From Levilactobacillus mulengensis (GTDB lineage Bacteria; Bacillota; Bacilli; Lactobacillales; Lactobacillaceae): a stretch of 64,000 nt of DNA. The notes beneath the pieces were generated by a model. It was not told the origin of the DNA, ran no database searches, and worked only from the letters and a program-made list of their open reading frames with translations. Location: the NCBI RefSeq assembly GCF_003946045.1, contig NZ_RHNW01000007.1, positions 87,711 through 151,710 of the forward strand, given 5' to 3'. Position 1 is the first letter of the stretch. Each line of letters begins with the position of its first letter. Both the position numbers and the translations under genes were made by a program. Of the stretch, positions 9,333 through 17,531 are shown one piece after another.

Positions 9333-9752
9333 ATGAGTGAGAATGCTGAAGGGATTATTCATGAACGTGGTTATGTTTACAGCTTCCATTTTCACTTGGC
9401 CTGGGTCACCAAGTATCGGCATGAAGCATTTACAACACCAAAGTTAGTCGCTGAGATGACGGATATTCTAACAAAGATAGCCCGGCTAAACGAAGTGACC
9501 ATTGAACAGATGGAGGTAATGCCGGACCATATTCACTTACTACTAAGCTTTAAGCCTAAGTATGCACCAACCAATGTTGTCAAAGCCTTCAAGGGCGGTT
9601 CGGCTCGCTTGTTCTTTGAACTACATCCAGAGATAAAGGCTCAGAAGTTTTGGGGTGGACATCTCTGGTCGCCTAGTTACTTTATGAGCACCCTGGGTGA
9701 CATGAGCAGGACAACCGTGGAAAACTATATTGCTAATCAGCGAAAAGCATAA
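9333..9752 (+). CDS. tnpA: IS200/IS605 transposase TnpA (Y1 HUH family)
   Basis: A 139-aa single-strand DNA transposase. GGAGG lies 7 nt before the ATG at 9333, so the GTG six bases earlier is not used. The HUH motif is D-H-I-H-L-L-L near residues 66-72, and the catalytic tyrosine is in V-E-N-Y-I near the C-terminus. W-V-T-K-Y-R-H in the first strand region is typical. Length is normal and there are no frame breaks, so the element may still be mobile. Confidence 0.93.
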   Translation: MSENAEGIIHERGYVYSFHFHLAWVTKYRHEAFTTPKLVAEMTDILTKIARLNEVTIEQMEVMPDHIHLLLSFKPKYAPTNVVKAFKGGSARLFFELHPEIKAQKFWGGHLWSPSYFMSTLGDMSRTTVENYIANQRKA

Positions 9753-9887
9753 TGGCATTCATCCCTTGTTTGAAAGCAAGGAAATTCTGCCATATTTATA
9801 CTAAATGAAAGACAATACATTCCCGTGGTAATTTCCTAACAGGAGGCTAAATTTTTCGTGTGATAAGTCGGCTTTTTCTCATAGAGA

Positions 9888-10109
9888 TTAGATCTCTTCA
9901 CGTCCTACAACGTCTGTCGGCAACTCATCCTTACTTGGACGTAAGTCAGCATTCTTGTGAGTTCTATCTTCGAAAATGTTTGGTCCCACCGGATGATAAA
10001 TAAGGCTACCATCGTCTAGGACCCTCACGGAAAACTCTTGCCCCACTTGAACCCCGAAACTAGCCGGAACCTGTAAAACTAATTCTTTGCCAACTCGTCT
10101 GACCTTCAT
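9888..10109 (-). CDS. Orphan MazE/PemI-like (AbrB-fold) antitoxin
   Basis: A 73-aa protein. The N-terminal half (K-V-R-R-V-G-K-E-L-V-L-Q-V-P, then V-G-Q-E-F-S-V) is a swapped-hairpin AbrB/MazE DNA-binding domain. The charged C-terminal half, with D-R-T-H-K-N, would wrap a PemK/MazF toxin. GAGGAGG precedes the ATG. No toxin gene follows: the DNA downstream, where the toxin is normally found, runs after about 90 bp into the IS element. It may be an antitoxin whose partner was lost, or a solitary regulator. Confidence 0.65.
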   Translation of the reverse strand: MKVRRVGKELVLQVPASFGVQVGQEFSVRVLDDGSLIYHPVGPNIFEDRTHKNADLRPSKDELPTDVVGREEI

Positions 10110-10168
10110 GTAAACTCCTCCTCATTGCGTCATGCTAACCCTACCAGATAACACCCCATTTACCCAGC

Positions 10169-10208
10169 AAAAAGCCCACCAACCACGTTAATCGCGGCCA
10201 GTGGGCTT
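10169..10208 (-). terminator. Intrinsic terminator of hsp20
   Basis: On the minus strand AAGCCCAC pairs with GTGGGCTT, followed by a T-run, 18 bp after the hsp20 stop codon. Confidence 0.75.
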
Positions 10209-10225
10209 CATTAATGTCGATTTAA

Positions 10226-10651
10226 TTAGTCGATGCTAATCTTATGATTGTCTGCAACCTTGGTTTGCTTTGGCAATGTCAAGGTCAGAACGCCTTCAAC
10301 GTACTTGGCTTGAACATTATCCAGGTCAATGCTTGGCAGGTAGAAGGAACGCGCAACGTTTTGGCTGCTACGTTCTTGACGAAGAATCCGGCCATCGTCA
10401 TCCTTAGCTGACTGGTTGACCTCGGACTTCCCAGAAATTCTCAGGGTGTCGTCGCGGTAATCGACGTGAATGTCTTCCTTCTTGAAGCCAGGCATTTCGG
10501 CCGTCACCACGTAGTCCTTATCGTGTTCCACAACATCCGTCTTCATAGAGCCATCGCCGCTAAACATGTCGCGTCCCAGGTTCCCCACTTCGTTAAAGAA
10601 ATTCATTGGATCAAAGAAATCAAAGTTCCGGTTCATAACATCGTTAGTCAT
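10226..10651 (-). CDS. hsp20: Small heat-shock protein, Hsp20/alpha-crystallin family
   Basis: A 141-aa ATP-independent holdase chaperone. The start M-T-N-D-V is used because AAGGGG lies 9 nt before this ATG; the TTG two codons upstream is too close. The alpha-crystallin domain spans about residues 35-130. It includes A-E-M-P-G-F-K-K-E-D-I, R-S-F-Y-L-P and the closing V-L-T-L-T-L-P-K motif, with a short C-terminal I-S-I tail. A CIRCE operator and a sigma-A promoter lie just upstream, so control by HrcA is expected. It is monocistronic. Confidence 0.93.
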   Translation of the reverse strand: MTNDVMNRNFDFFDPMNFFNEVGNLGRDMFSGDGSMKTDVVEHDKDYVVTAEMPGFKKEDIHVDYRDDTLRISGKSEVNQSAKDDDGRILRQERSSQNVARSFYLPSIDLDNVQAKYVEGVLTLTLPKQTKVADNHKISID

Positions 10652-10691
10652 AATCAATAACCCCTTTCTGCTTTGCTTGATTACATTATCT

Positions 10692-10720
10692 ATAATAGTC
10701 AGTATTGGTCAGGATTGCAA
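10692..10720 (-). promoter_or_regulatory. Promoter of hsp20
   Basis: On the minus strand -35 TTGCAA (10715-10720) and -10 TATTAT (10692-10697) are 17 bp apart. The CIRCE element lies immediately upstream of the -35. Confidence 0.7.
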
Positions 10721-10724
10721 GTAA

Positions 10725-10751
10725 TTAGCGCTCGTACTATCGGAGTGCTAA
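10725..10751. promoter_or_regulatory. CIRCE element, HrcA operator
   Basis: TTAGCGCTC, a 9-bp spacer and GAGTGCTAA. This is the CIRCE consensus with one mismatch in the left arm. It lies 4 bp upstream of the hsp20 -35 box. Confidence 0.9.
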
Positions 10752-10795
10752 AATCCTCACATAAACACTGATATATCAGCGCTTATGTGAGGATA
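10752..10795 (-). terminator. Probable terminator of the 10854 gene
   Basis: ATCCTCACATA and TATGTGAGGAT form a perfect 11-bp stem with an inner CTGATATATCAG palindrome. TTTT follows on the minus strand, directly abutting CIRCE. It is AT-rich, so strength is uncertain. Confidence 0.5.
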
Positions 10796-10853
10796 TACTA
10801 AATCATATATAAATTAAGATCAAACAATTAAGCAAAAGGTCAGTGATGATTTT

Positions 10854-11312
10854 CTATTTGTGGTAGTAGTAGCTTGCCCGGCCTTTTCCCGGACCCAATG
10901 GTGGCATGTAGCAACGTAATGCCGTTTTCCCGTTGTGTCTGACCTTTTTCCAGTACGGCCATTCGTCTGAGTAACTTTGACCAACATTGTAGCCCCATTT
11001 TGCCTTAGAAATAGCTAAATCACTATACCAAGGTGAGCCACCTACACGTCGAGCAACCTTAAACTTTTTACCGGACAAGGTGTACCACTTTCTCTGCCCA
11101 GCATTTTTCGTCTTCCATTGCCACTTAGTAAAGATCACCTTATCGTACCCATGTTTTTTCGCATTGTACTGGCGCCAGTGGCCTCTTAATGACTTGGGCA
11201 CCACCGTGTAATGCTTCTTAGCTGCTTGCGCGGTAACTGTACTAGTAGTGACGAACGTGACGCCCCCGACTATTGCTAATAGAACCGTGAGCGTAAACAA
11301 AATCTTTTTCAT
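10854..11312 (-). CDS. Small secreted protein of the P-K-x-x-x-G-x-W family
   Basis: A 152-aa exported protein. A Sec signal peptide (K-K, hydrophobic core, cleavage near A-Q-A-A at residues 28-31) is followed at once by the family signature P-K-S-L-R-G-H-W. The rest is rich in lysine, tryptophan and tyrosine and looks beta-rich. Function is unknown. It belongs to a paralog set with the genes at 14720, 15382, 15806, 16308, 17062, 22178 and 56993. It has its own terminator, and GGAG lies before the ATG. Confidence 0.75.
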   Translation of the reverse strand: MKKILFTLTVLLAIVGGVTFVTTSTVTAQAAKKHYTVVPKSLRGHWRQYNAKKHGYDKVIFTKWQWKTKNAGQRKWYTLSGKKFKVARRVGGSPWYSDLAISKAKWGYNVGQSYSDEWPYWKKVRHNGKTALRCYMPPLGPGKGRASYYYHK

Positions 11313-11442
11313 CTAAAAATTCGCTCCTCAACACCTAAATTTAGCAGTGTTAACAGTGCTTTCTCCCATTAACACTCCCCTGTACTCTATGATACCCCTT
11401 GGCGATGATTAACCCAAAGGACTATTTCACTAATCACTAAAT

Positions 11443-13167
11443 CTAACCTCGCGACCGCCACCACCAAACCAAGGCTCCTAACCAGCCAAACGCCGCAACC
11501 CACAGGAGTCCCCGTGAAAGCAATCGCGGCTGATAATGAAAGGCAAACGTATTTTGGCCACCCCGACTCTGAACCGTTGCCAGTCGTAACGTCTGCTTGG
11601 GATTATTGCGGTACTGAAAGGCGTGCCCATTCAGCGTCGCCTGCGTGTTGCGGTACATCGCGACCGGTAACGTCAATGACTGTTTTTTTGTTCCCGTCCA
11701 CCGCAGCGTTGTGGCGTGCCGCCCAATCGTTTGGTGTAGGCGCGGACCGGTCCGTTGGTAAAGCACGCGATCCAGTTCCTCGTACGCCGCGAAAACATTA
11801 TCGGTCGGTTTATAGTTCGGCTGAAGGGGTAAATAATCCGGCGTTGATTTGGTCGCGAGTGTTAAGGGCTTAGCCAGATTGGGGCTGTTAAAGGCCGTCC
11901 GCAAGTTTTCCAGTTTCTTAGCAGAGTACGTCCGTGCTGGATAAATGGCACGCGGAACCGCAAAAAGTTGTTGCGTATGCCGCAGGGTTGAGTAGCCATT
12001 GACGGCAATTAGGAGAACGCCTAGCCCGGCGATTCCTAGTCGCAGCAGGCCATTCCACCCACGACCCAGGATCGTCGTTGACAACAACTGACCATCAGCG
12101 ACCAGCAATAGCACCGTCCCCACCGCCATAAACCGCGAGGGAAACTGAATAAAACTGATAGCTGGCAGTAAATGAAAAATGGCATTCCAGGGCAAGAGCA
12201 CCGACGAGATCACATAGAAGCCAGCACCGAGACTAGCCGTTACCTTGGTCGAGAAGCTTAATTTTCGCCAACCAATCAGGAGAATAATCACACTGGCGAC
12301 CAGCACCACCAGAATCAGATAGCGCGAGCGATGCAGGACCAGGACGTTAAACGCCTTTCTACCCGGGTCTTTGACCTGACCGACGCCCAAGATTCGGTTG
12401 CCCATAAAGACTTCTACCATGCCGGCAATCACATTGGCACATAGAACCAGGTACAGCAAGATGGCCTGCCCAATTTTCAAGAGAAAATCACGCCGGTTCG
12501 GTAACCGAAACAGAGCAACTATCGCGTAGACCAACAGCATCAGCGCAATTTGCGCGGCTGAGATCAAATGGGTCTGCGTCAACAGCGCCATCACAATCGC
12601 CAGCTGCCAAACGTTGACCGGATGCTCACGATTTTCAATCATCCGTACCCCGACGATCACGCCTAAAGGCATCAACGCCGCGCCCCAGCTCATGAAGGAC
12701 TGCCGGATATTCCACATAATAATTTGATAAGTAAACGGGTAAAGAATGGCGATTGCCTGCGCTGTCAGGTTAGTGACCCGGCACCGGCGCAGCGCCACGT
12801 ACATACATTCGGCGGCGACTGCGCTGAGGACGACGCGAGATAGGACTTGGTATTTCACGTAGTTGCCTGCCAGCAAGAGTAAGACCCCGTTGAATCCGGC
12901 GGCAAACGGCCCATAGATGGCGTTGACCATCCGGCCCATCCCCTGATACTCATAGGGCGCGACAAAATAATGGAAATTCAGCTGTTTTAGCTGCATGACA
13001 ACGTCGTAGAACCGGTTAAAGTGAAAGAGCCCATCGACACCGAGAATGACCGAGTGACTGGTAAGCTGCGGTAGCGCCGCCAAAAACGACAGCGCAATCA
13101 CAATTAAAAGAAACGCGTGTTGCCACAACCAGGTTCGCACCGGATGTTGGGCTGGTGACTCTGACAT
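11443..13167 (-). CDS. Large polytopic membrane protein, YfhO/GT-C-like
   Basis: A 574-aa protein beginning M-S-E-S-P, with AAGGAGG ahead of that ATG. There are about 11-13 membrane helices, then a C-terminal external region of about 120 residues containing Y-L-P-L-Q-P-N-Y and a last helix. An early G-V-D-G-L-F-H-F-N-R motif after helix 1 is the acidic first-loop signature seen in GT-C-type and YfhO-like membrane glycosyltransferases. A role in cell-surface glycan or teichoic acid modification is inference. It is followed on the same strand by the small secreted-protein gene and preceded by exported proteins. Confidence 0.55.
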   Translation of the reverse strand: MSESPAQHPVRTWLWQHAFLLIVIALSFLAALPQLTSHSVILGVDGLFHFNRFYDVVMQLKQLNFHYFVAPYEYQGMGRMVNAIYGPFAAGFNGVLLLLAGNYVKYQVLSRVVLSAVAAECMYVALRRCRVTNLTAQAIAILYPFTYQIIMWNIRQSFMSWGAALMPLGVIVGVRMIENREHPVNVWQLAIVMALLTQTHLISAAQIALMLLVYAIVALFRLPNRRDFLLKIGQAILLYLVLCANVIAGMVEVFMGNRILGVGQVKDPGRKAFNVLVLHRSRYLILVVLVASVIILLIGWRKLSFSTKVTASLGAGFYVISSVLLPWNAIFHLLPAISFIQFPSRFMAVGTVLLLVADGQLLSTTILGRGWNGLLRLGIAGLGVLLIAVNGYSTLRHTQQLFAVPRAIYPARTYSAKKLENLRTAFNSPNLAKPLTLATKSTPDYLPLQPNYKPTDNVFAAYEELDRVLYQRTGPRLHQTIGRHATTLRWTGTKKQSLTLPVAMYRNTQATLNGHAFQYRNNPKQTLRLATVQSRGGQNTFAFHYQPRLLSRGLLWVAAFGWLGALVWWWRSRG

Positions 13168-13199
13168 AGAAATCCTCCTTGTTAAGTGACTGTTGGCAA

Positions 13200-13225
13200 A
13201 GAAAAAGAGGGCTTGCACCCTCCGC
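13200..13225 (-). terminator. Intrinsic terminator
   Basis: GAGGG, a six-base loop and CCCTC, followed by CTTTTTCTTT on the minus strand, just after the stop of the 13233 gene. Confidence 0.7.
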
Positions 13226-13232
13226 TTTCTAG

Positions 13233-13811
13233 CTAGTCTGGTAGTTCATAATTGAGCTTACTGTTGAATGAGACCTTCCCATTTCGTAAAACGACGGCAT
13301 GACCTTCAGGAATATCCGTCAGATCATCATTCATGGTATTCCACCACCAGGTGAAGTTAGCTAAGGCGTTGTGATACCGTTTCCCTTGTAAATCACCGTA
13401 GTAATCGACATTCATGAAAATGGCATCCGTCACATCCCCAACCTCACCAATCTTGGGCGCCGTCTGAACGCTGGCGTACTGATGCCCGAGAATTTTAGGC
13501 AGCGTCTTCTTGTAAGTGACCTTACCGTGATGATTCTTCCGGACAAGGTAAGCGCGGGTGCCACTTTGCGGCGTCAGCTTCGTGTAAAACTTCGTCTTGG
13601 CCTGGTACCGTTTGTGAAAGGCCTTCCCTGTCTTCAATTGATAAACAATTGCGGTGACCTTACCTTTCTTCTTGGTGACCGTCACCGTGGCCCGCGTCGT
13701 TTTGTCCTGGTACGTATGTGTGCTGGCCGAAGCCGTCGTCACGACCAAGAAGCCCCCTGCCATGACGGCGAGACTGGTCAGCACTAGTTTCTTTATCATC
13801 CGTTTCACCAC
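13233..13811 (-). CDS. Secreted protein of unknown function
   Basis: About 192 aa with a signal peptide ending near T-T-A-S-A-S (residues 25-30). The start is a GTG 8 nt after AGGGTGA; an ATG four codons in is an alternative. The mature part is beta-rich with many K-K-G-K turns and an aromatic stretch F-T-W-W-W-N near residue 153. It has L-P-K-I-L-G-H-Q-Y, which echoes the island's P-K-x-x-x-G-x-W signature without the tryptophan. It starts 7 bp after the stop of the upstream gene, so the two form an operon. No known family recognised. Confidence 0.6.
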   Translation of the reverse strand: MVKRMIKKLVLTSLAVMAGGFLVVTTASASTHTYQDKTTRATVTVTKKKGKVTAIVYQLKTGKAFHKRYQAKTKFYTKLTPQSGTRAYLVRKNHHGKVTYKKTLPKILGHQYASVQTAPKIGEVGDVTDAIFMNVDYYGDLQGKRYHNALANFTWWWNTMNDDLTDIPEGHAVVLRNGKVSFNSKLNYELPD

Positions 13812-13818
13812 TTCGACT

Positions 13819-14703
13819 TCACCCTTCGTTAGATTCGACCGTATATTTCAATTTTTTACCGTCAAATCGCGTAACACCCTTGCTCGTAATCGTATAAGTA
13901 TGCTTTTTACCCTTTAACTTGTACGAGAAGGTTAACCACTTGCCTTTGACATTATTCTTGATTGTCGTTGGCACGTTACCATACTTATTATCGTAAATCG
14001 TGTAATGCTGCGTTTTACCGCTCTTGAGATACTTCGTGGCGCTGTGTTTCCCTTTCTTTTGCGACGAATAGAACAGCTCTAATTCGCCACCTGTGCACCG
14101 CAGGGCCTCAACCCCCGTGTTCGAATAATTACCATCCGACTCTCTCATATATGAACGCAAAACAAACTCGGCGCTGGTCGCAAAGGAAAATGAATGTCCC
14201 GCATTTTCCGCCTGAAATTTAATTGGTTGGCCTAGGATTTCATATGGCCACATAGCCCTGGGCAAATCAGCGTCGCCAAAGTTCGCGGAGTAGGTGTAAA
14301 ACATGGAAGAGGCATACTCAATTTTCGCGGATGGTTCGCCCCTAAAAGCCGATGTCCGCATCCAGCCGACTAATTTATGTGTTCCTTCATGATTAGCTCG
14401 CGCTGAATACTTGTAAACGCGATAATAATTATGCCCCTTAATCTTAGCCTCAGCTAATGGCCAATAATTAGCCGTCACCTTGGCCCCATTCACGCGGCGC
14501 AACAGCTTTCCCTTGCTGGAATAAACGCCGGCACGATTGGGCTTACCGGTATTTTCCTCGTAATCCAGCAAATCAATTGGATAGGGATGCTGCCACTTGT
14601 GAATGTAGTGAACCGCAGCATTCGCCGTCGTTGGTGTTTGAACTAAGCTGCCAACACCAACCAAACCCACTAAGCACAAAGCTAATAGCCAAATCTTTTT
14701 CAC
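13819..14703 (-). CDS. Secreted protein of unknown function
   Basis: A 294-aa exported protein. AGGAG overlaps the ATG at 14712, so translation more likely starts at the GTG at 14703 (9-nt spacing). The signal peptide ends near A-N-A-A. Residues 40-110 (Y-S-S-K-G-K-L-L-R-R-V then Y-Y-R-V-Y-K-Y-S) resemble the short SLAP/SH3-like repeats that read as cell-wall binding modules in lactobacilli; this is a weak resemblance. The remainder is novel to me. It is the first gene of a tight pair with the 13233 gene. Confidence 0.6.
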   Translation of the reverse strand: MKKIWLLALCLVGLVGVGSLVQTPTTANAAVHYIHKWQHPYPIDLLDYEENTGKPNRAGVYSSKGKLLRRVNGAKVTANYWPLAEAKIKGHNYYRVYKYSARANHEGTHKLVGWMRTSAFRGEPSAKIEYASSMFYTYSANFGDADLPRAMWPYEILGQPIKFQAENAGHSFSFATSAEFVLRSYMRESDGNYSNTGVEALRCTGGELELFYSSQKKGKHSATKYLKSGKTQHYTIYDNKYGNVPTTIKNNVKGKWLTFSYKLKGKKHTYTITSKGVTRFDGKKLKYTVESNEG

Positions 14704-14719
14704 GATGTCCATCTCCTAT

Positions 14720-15289
14720 TTAAAGCTTTTCCTGATAACCATAACTCGAGCCTGGGGACTTAATCACTAGTGGATACTGGTAAGAATACCAGCGTTGATA
14801 CGGTGCAGATGCATTGTGTGTAAATTGTTCCATGACCCGGTAAGTCTTGCCTCTTAACTTGTGGTGCGTTGGCCGACCGATAAAGATGGTGTTAATGATC
14901 ATTCGCTTATAATGATAGTTTTGATCCGGAAATTTAATATACTTGGCCTTGCCCTTGGTTAACTCATAAAATCCTTGTTCTACTTTGTAAACGTGCAGGC
15001 GTTGACTCTTCTTACCATGATTAAAACTATAAGTCCGCTTCTTCGTTCTGAGCCGACTATCTTGCCCAGGAGTGTCTCCCTTAGGCCCTGATGACGTATA
15101 AACATGGTACTTAGTGACGTGCACCTTGATGTAATACTGACGATAATTTTTTTCGTTCGAATTGTCATACCACGTTCCCCGAATGGACTTGGGGTTATAG
15201 TGATAGACCTTCGCCGACGCCGTTTGTGGGAACAGATATAACCCACCCACTATCGCAATAACCAGTGCGAACCATTTAAAATGTTTCAT
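14720..15289 (-). CDS. Small secreted protein of the P-K-x-x-x-G-x-W family
   Basis: A 189-aa exported protein with a signal peptide ending at A-S-A-K, then P-K-S-I-R-G-T-W-Y-D-N. It is a close paralog of the gene at 16308 over its full length: both share R-G-T-W-Y-D-N, G-K-K-x-x-R-x-H-V, F-I/V-G-R-P-x-H-H-K-L and K-T-Y-R-V-M-E-Q. The G-x-W-Y start after the signal peptide recalls lipocalin-like barrels, but that is inference. AGGAGG precedes the ATG. Confidence 0.75.
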   Translation of the reverse strand: MKHFKWFALVIAIVGGLYLFPQTASAKVYHYNPKSIRGTWYDNSNEKNYRQYYIKVHVTKYHVYTSSGPKGDTPGQDSRLRTKKRTYSFNHGKKSQRLHVYKVEQGFYELTKGKAKYIKFPDQNYHYKRMIINTIFIGRPTHHKLRGKTYRVMEQFTHNASAPYQRWYSYQYPLVIKSPGSSYGYQEKL

Positions 15290-15381
15290 AAAGTGCCTCC
15301 TGATTTTTAAAACCTAAACATAAGACTGAGTTTTTTAAGTATTTAAAAAAACATTTCAATCTCTACTCAACCATGTGAACA

Positions 15382-15747
15382 CTAATATCGCTTAAGAGTC
15401 ATGCCTTGATACTTAATTCTATTCTTGGAAATGTAAGTAAATGAGTCTGTCGTCCAATGCCCAGCTTGCGCATAGGAATAGATGCGGACCCGATACTTAT
15501 TGTGACCAAGGGCCTTGACCCGCGGCTTGCCATACGCAAAGACCCAGCCAGTCGCCCCCATCGCCGCGGAATCATAACCATTCTTTTTGACGCGTATGCG
15601 AACCTGCTTATTCCGCCAGTGACCCCAAAACTTCTTCGGCATCCCCGAGCGATAACGAGAAGTATTGGCCGTAACTGGTGTTAATGCCGTCGTTGACAAC
15701 GTCAAGGTTGCCAGCAACGCAGCCGTCCATTTTAATCCAGAACGCAT
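15382..15747 (-). CDS. Small secreted protein of the P-K-x-x-x-G-x-W family
   Basis: A 121-aa exported protein: signal peptide ending near T-A-N-T, then M-P-K-K-F-W-G-H-W-R-N-K. The mature chain is short, basic and beta-like. It is one of the more diverged paralogs. TAGGAGG lies before the ATG. No catalytic motif visible. Confidence 0.7.
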   Translation of the reverse strand: MRSGLKWTAALLATLTLSTTALTPVTANTSRYRSGMPKKFWGHWRNKQVRIRVKKNGYDSAAMGATGWVFAYGKPRVKALGHNKYRVRIYSYAQAGHWTTDSFTYISKNRIKYQGMTLKRY

Positions 15748-15805
15748 TAGTAAAACCTCCTACACTTTCATTTAATCAACGGACAAAATCTCCAATCACT
15801 TGACG

Positions 15806-16159
15806 TTAACGATGCCAAATTGTCAAAGGATCATTGGCATCCCCTCGCATCCCGTGATACATCTTGTGCCCTTTAATCCAATATGGCGTTTGCTCGAACA
15901 GATCAATCTTTTTAACGGTATATTTGTTACCGCTCTTGAGAACTTTTTTAAACGAAATCTGGCTCGTGTACTTCTTGCCTGTTGGTGCCCAATAAATGTG
16001 ATACTTCGTGATTTTAGTCTTGTACTTGCCCCGAATCCAGACGTGACGCAGGGCCTTAGGCATGCCATTGACAGTATGCGCAGCTTGCGATGAGACCGGA
16101 ACAGCCATCCCAATTGCCAGCATCCCTACCAGCAGCAACATTACTCGTAATCTTTTCAT
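15806..16159 (-). CDS. Small secreted protein of the P-K-x-x-x-G-x-W family (variant)
   Basis: A 117-aa exported protein with a signal peptide ending near S-Q-A-A, then M-P-K-A-L-R-H-V-W: the glycine of the signature is replaced by histidine. K-I-T-K-Y-H-I-Y-W after it matches the T-K-x-H-V-Y block of the 14720 and 16308 proteins. AAAGGGAG precedes the ATG. Confidence 0.7.
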   Translation of the reverse strand: MKRLRVMLLLVGMLAIGMAVPVSSQAAHTVNGMPKALRHVWIRGKYKTKITKYHIYWAPTGKKYTSQISFKKVLKSGNKYTVKKIDLFEQTPYWIKGHKMYHGMRGDANDPLTIWHR

Positions 16160-16307
16160 TGTTTTGCTCCCTTTGTGGCTTTAAACGATACACAAATAGT
16201 TGGTGATAACCATAGAGTTACCCACCAACTATCTTGTGTCCTTCCTATAACAGACCTTTAATTAACATCTCTCTGCTATAAAAATGCGGTCAGTTATGAT
16301 GCAAAGT

Positions 16308-16862
16308 CTATAAATTAGTTTGTTGCGTATCAACCGTCCCGTGTGTCCGCAATAGCTTGGGGTACTGAAAGGCATACCATCGCTGGAATGGTGCGCTTCC
16401 TTTCTGAACATACTGTTCCATGACACGATAGGTCTTCCCCTTCAATTTATGATGCATCGGCCGCCCCACAAAGATTGCATTGAGCAAGCCCCGCTTATAC
16501 GGACTCTTCTTAGGCATCTTATAGGTGTACATCTTTCCGGTTGTTAAAATATAAAAGCCCTGCTTATCCTTGGCCACATGAATTCGATTGGCCTTTTTAC
16601 CTGAATTTAAACTGTACGTGTGTTTAGGTTCTTTAAGACCTAGCACGTTGCCCCTAGATCCCCGTGTCACATACACATGGTCTTTCGTAACTCTAGTCTT
16701 GGTATAAAATTGCCGATAGTAAACATCATTTGTGTTGTCATACCATGTTCCCCGAATCGTTTTGGGAATGCTGTGATAGGACTTTGCCGACGCCACTTGT
16801 GGGAATAAAATCATGCCACCTATCAGGGCCACAATCAACGCAAGCCATTTTACTTTATTCAT
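16308..16862 (-). CDS. Small secreted protein of the P-K-x-x-x-G-x-W family
   Basis: A 184-aa exported protein. The start M-N-K-V-K-W follows GAGGAGG; twelve upstream codons are excluded. Signal peptide ends at A-S-A-K, followed by P-K-T-I-R-G-T-W-Y-D-N. It is the nearest relative of the 14720 protein, most likely by local duplication. The variable part lies between residues 60 and 110. Confidence 0.75.
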   Translation of the reverse strand: MNKVKWLALIVALIGGMILFPQVASAKSYHSIPKTIRGTWYDNTNDVYYRQFYTKTRVTKDHVYVTRGSRGNVLGLKEPKHTYSLNSGKKANRIHVAKDKQGFYILTTGKMYTYKMPKKSPYKRGLLNAIFVGRPMHHKLKGKTYRVMEQYVQKGSAPFQRWYAFQYPKLLRTHGTVDTQQTNL

Positions 16863-17061
16863 TAGAAAACCTCCTCGTACTTTCATATCAGCTAACAATA
16901 CTAGCTATCCTGGCAATACCATGTCCTGTGAATTTGGTTAGGAAAGGTTAATTTGCAAGCACTGGGTAATCTTTGCATCAACGGCCAGTACTACACCGCT
17001 CAACCCAAGAGATACGACTACTATGCAAACTTGTCTTATCCCTCTCATTGGGACAGCCCCC

Positions 17062-17511
17062 CTACTTTGCTCGGCTATACCACAGGCCATCTGGGCCTCC
17101 GCCTTCTCTTGTGAAACTCATTCTGCCATTCTTAAGAGTGAAGCTTACCTTAACATTTTGCTTATCTAAAAATATAGAATTCTTGGTAATCGAACTGAAC
17201 TGTCGAAAATGAGTTAGTACAACATAGTGGTTATTGCTTGTCTTCTTGTAACGCGGCGACAAGTAAATATTCATTGTATCTACATTCTCACTAGCAAATT
17301 TCTGGCTACTAACAGTCATATGGTTATAAATATCTCCAGCCTCACGTCCAGCTTTTTTCTGCTCATGCTTGGATAATGACCAGTGCCCCCGCAAAATTTT
17401 AGGCATTCCTTGATGATACTTAGCAGCCTGCACCGTTGTTTGTGGCTGAGACAACACGCCTAATGCCAAGCCCATAGAAGCGGCTGCAATGACCGTTAAT
17501 GTTTTTTTCAT
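17062..17511 (-). CDS. Small secreted protein of the P-K-x-x-x-G-x-W family
   Basis: A 149-aa exported protein with a signal peptide ending near V-Q-A-A and the signature M-P-K-I-L-R-G-H-W-S. The middle has polar beta-like segments. It lies 20 bp after the stop of the 17532 gene and is preceded by GAGGAG, so the two are probably co-transcribed. Confidence 0.72.
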   Translation of the reverse strand: MKKTLTVIAAASMGLALGVLSQPQTTVQAAKYHQGMPKILRGHWSLSKHEQKKAGREAGDIYNHMTVSSQKFASENVDTMNIYLSPRYKKTSNNHYVVLTHFRQFSSITKNSIFLDKQNVKVSFTLKNGRMSFTREGGGPDGLWYSRAK

Positions 17512-17531
17512 GATCGTATCTCCTCTACCGT

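Larger units (their letters stand above)
7905..9800. mobile_element. IS200/IS605-family insertion sequence with divergent tnpA and tnpB
   Basis: tnpB (minus) and tnpA (plus) are divergent from a short shared promoter region at 9238-9332. Hairpin-forming sequence lies beyond each gene: CCTTG...CAAGG near 9772-9792, and GTCCG...CGGAC then TTAGC...GCTAA between about 7975 and 7910. These elements have no inverted-repeat termini and no target duplication, so exact ends are not resolved and the limits given are approximate. Confidence 0.85.

Noticed and set aside
11514..11873. 119-codon plus-strand frame opposite the 11443 membrane protein
   Set aside because: Antisense shadow of a well-supported membrane-protein gene, with no RBS and biased composition.
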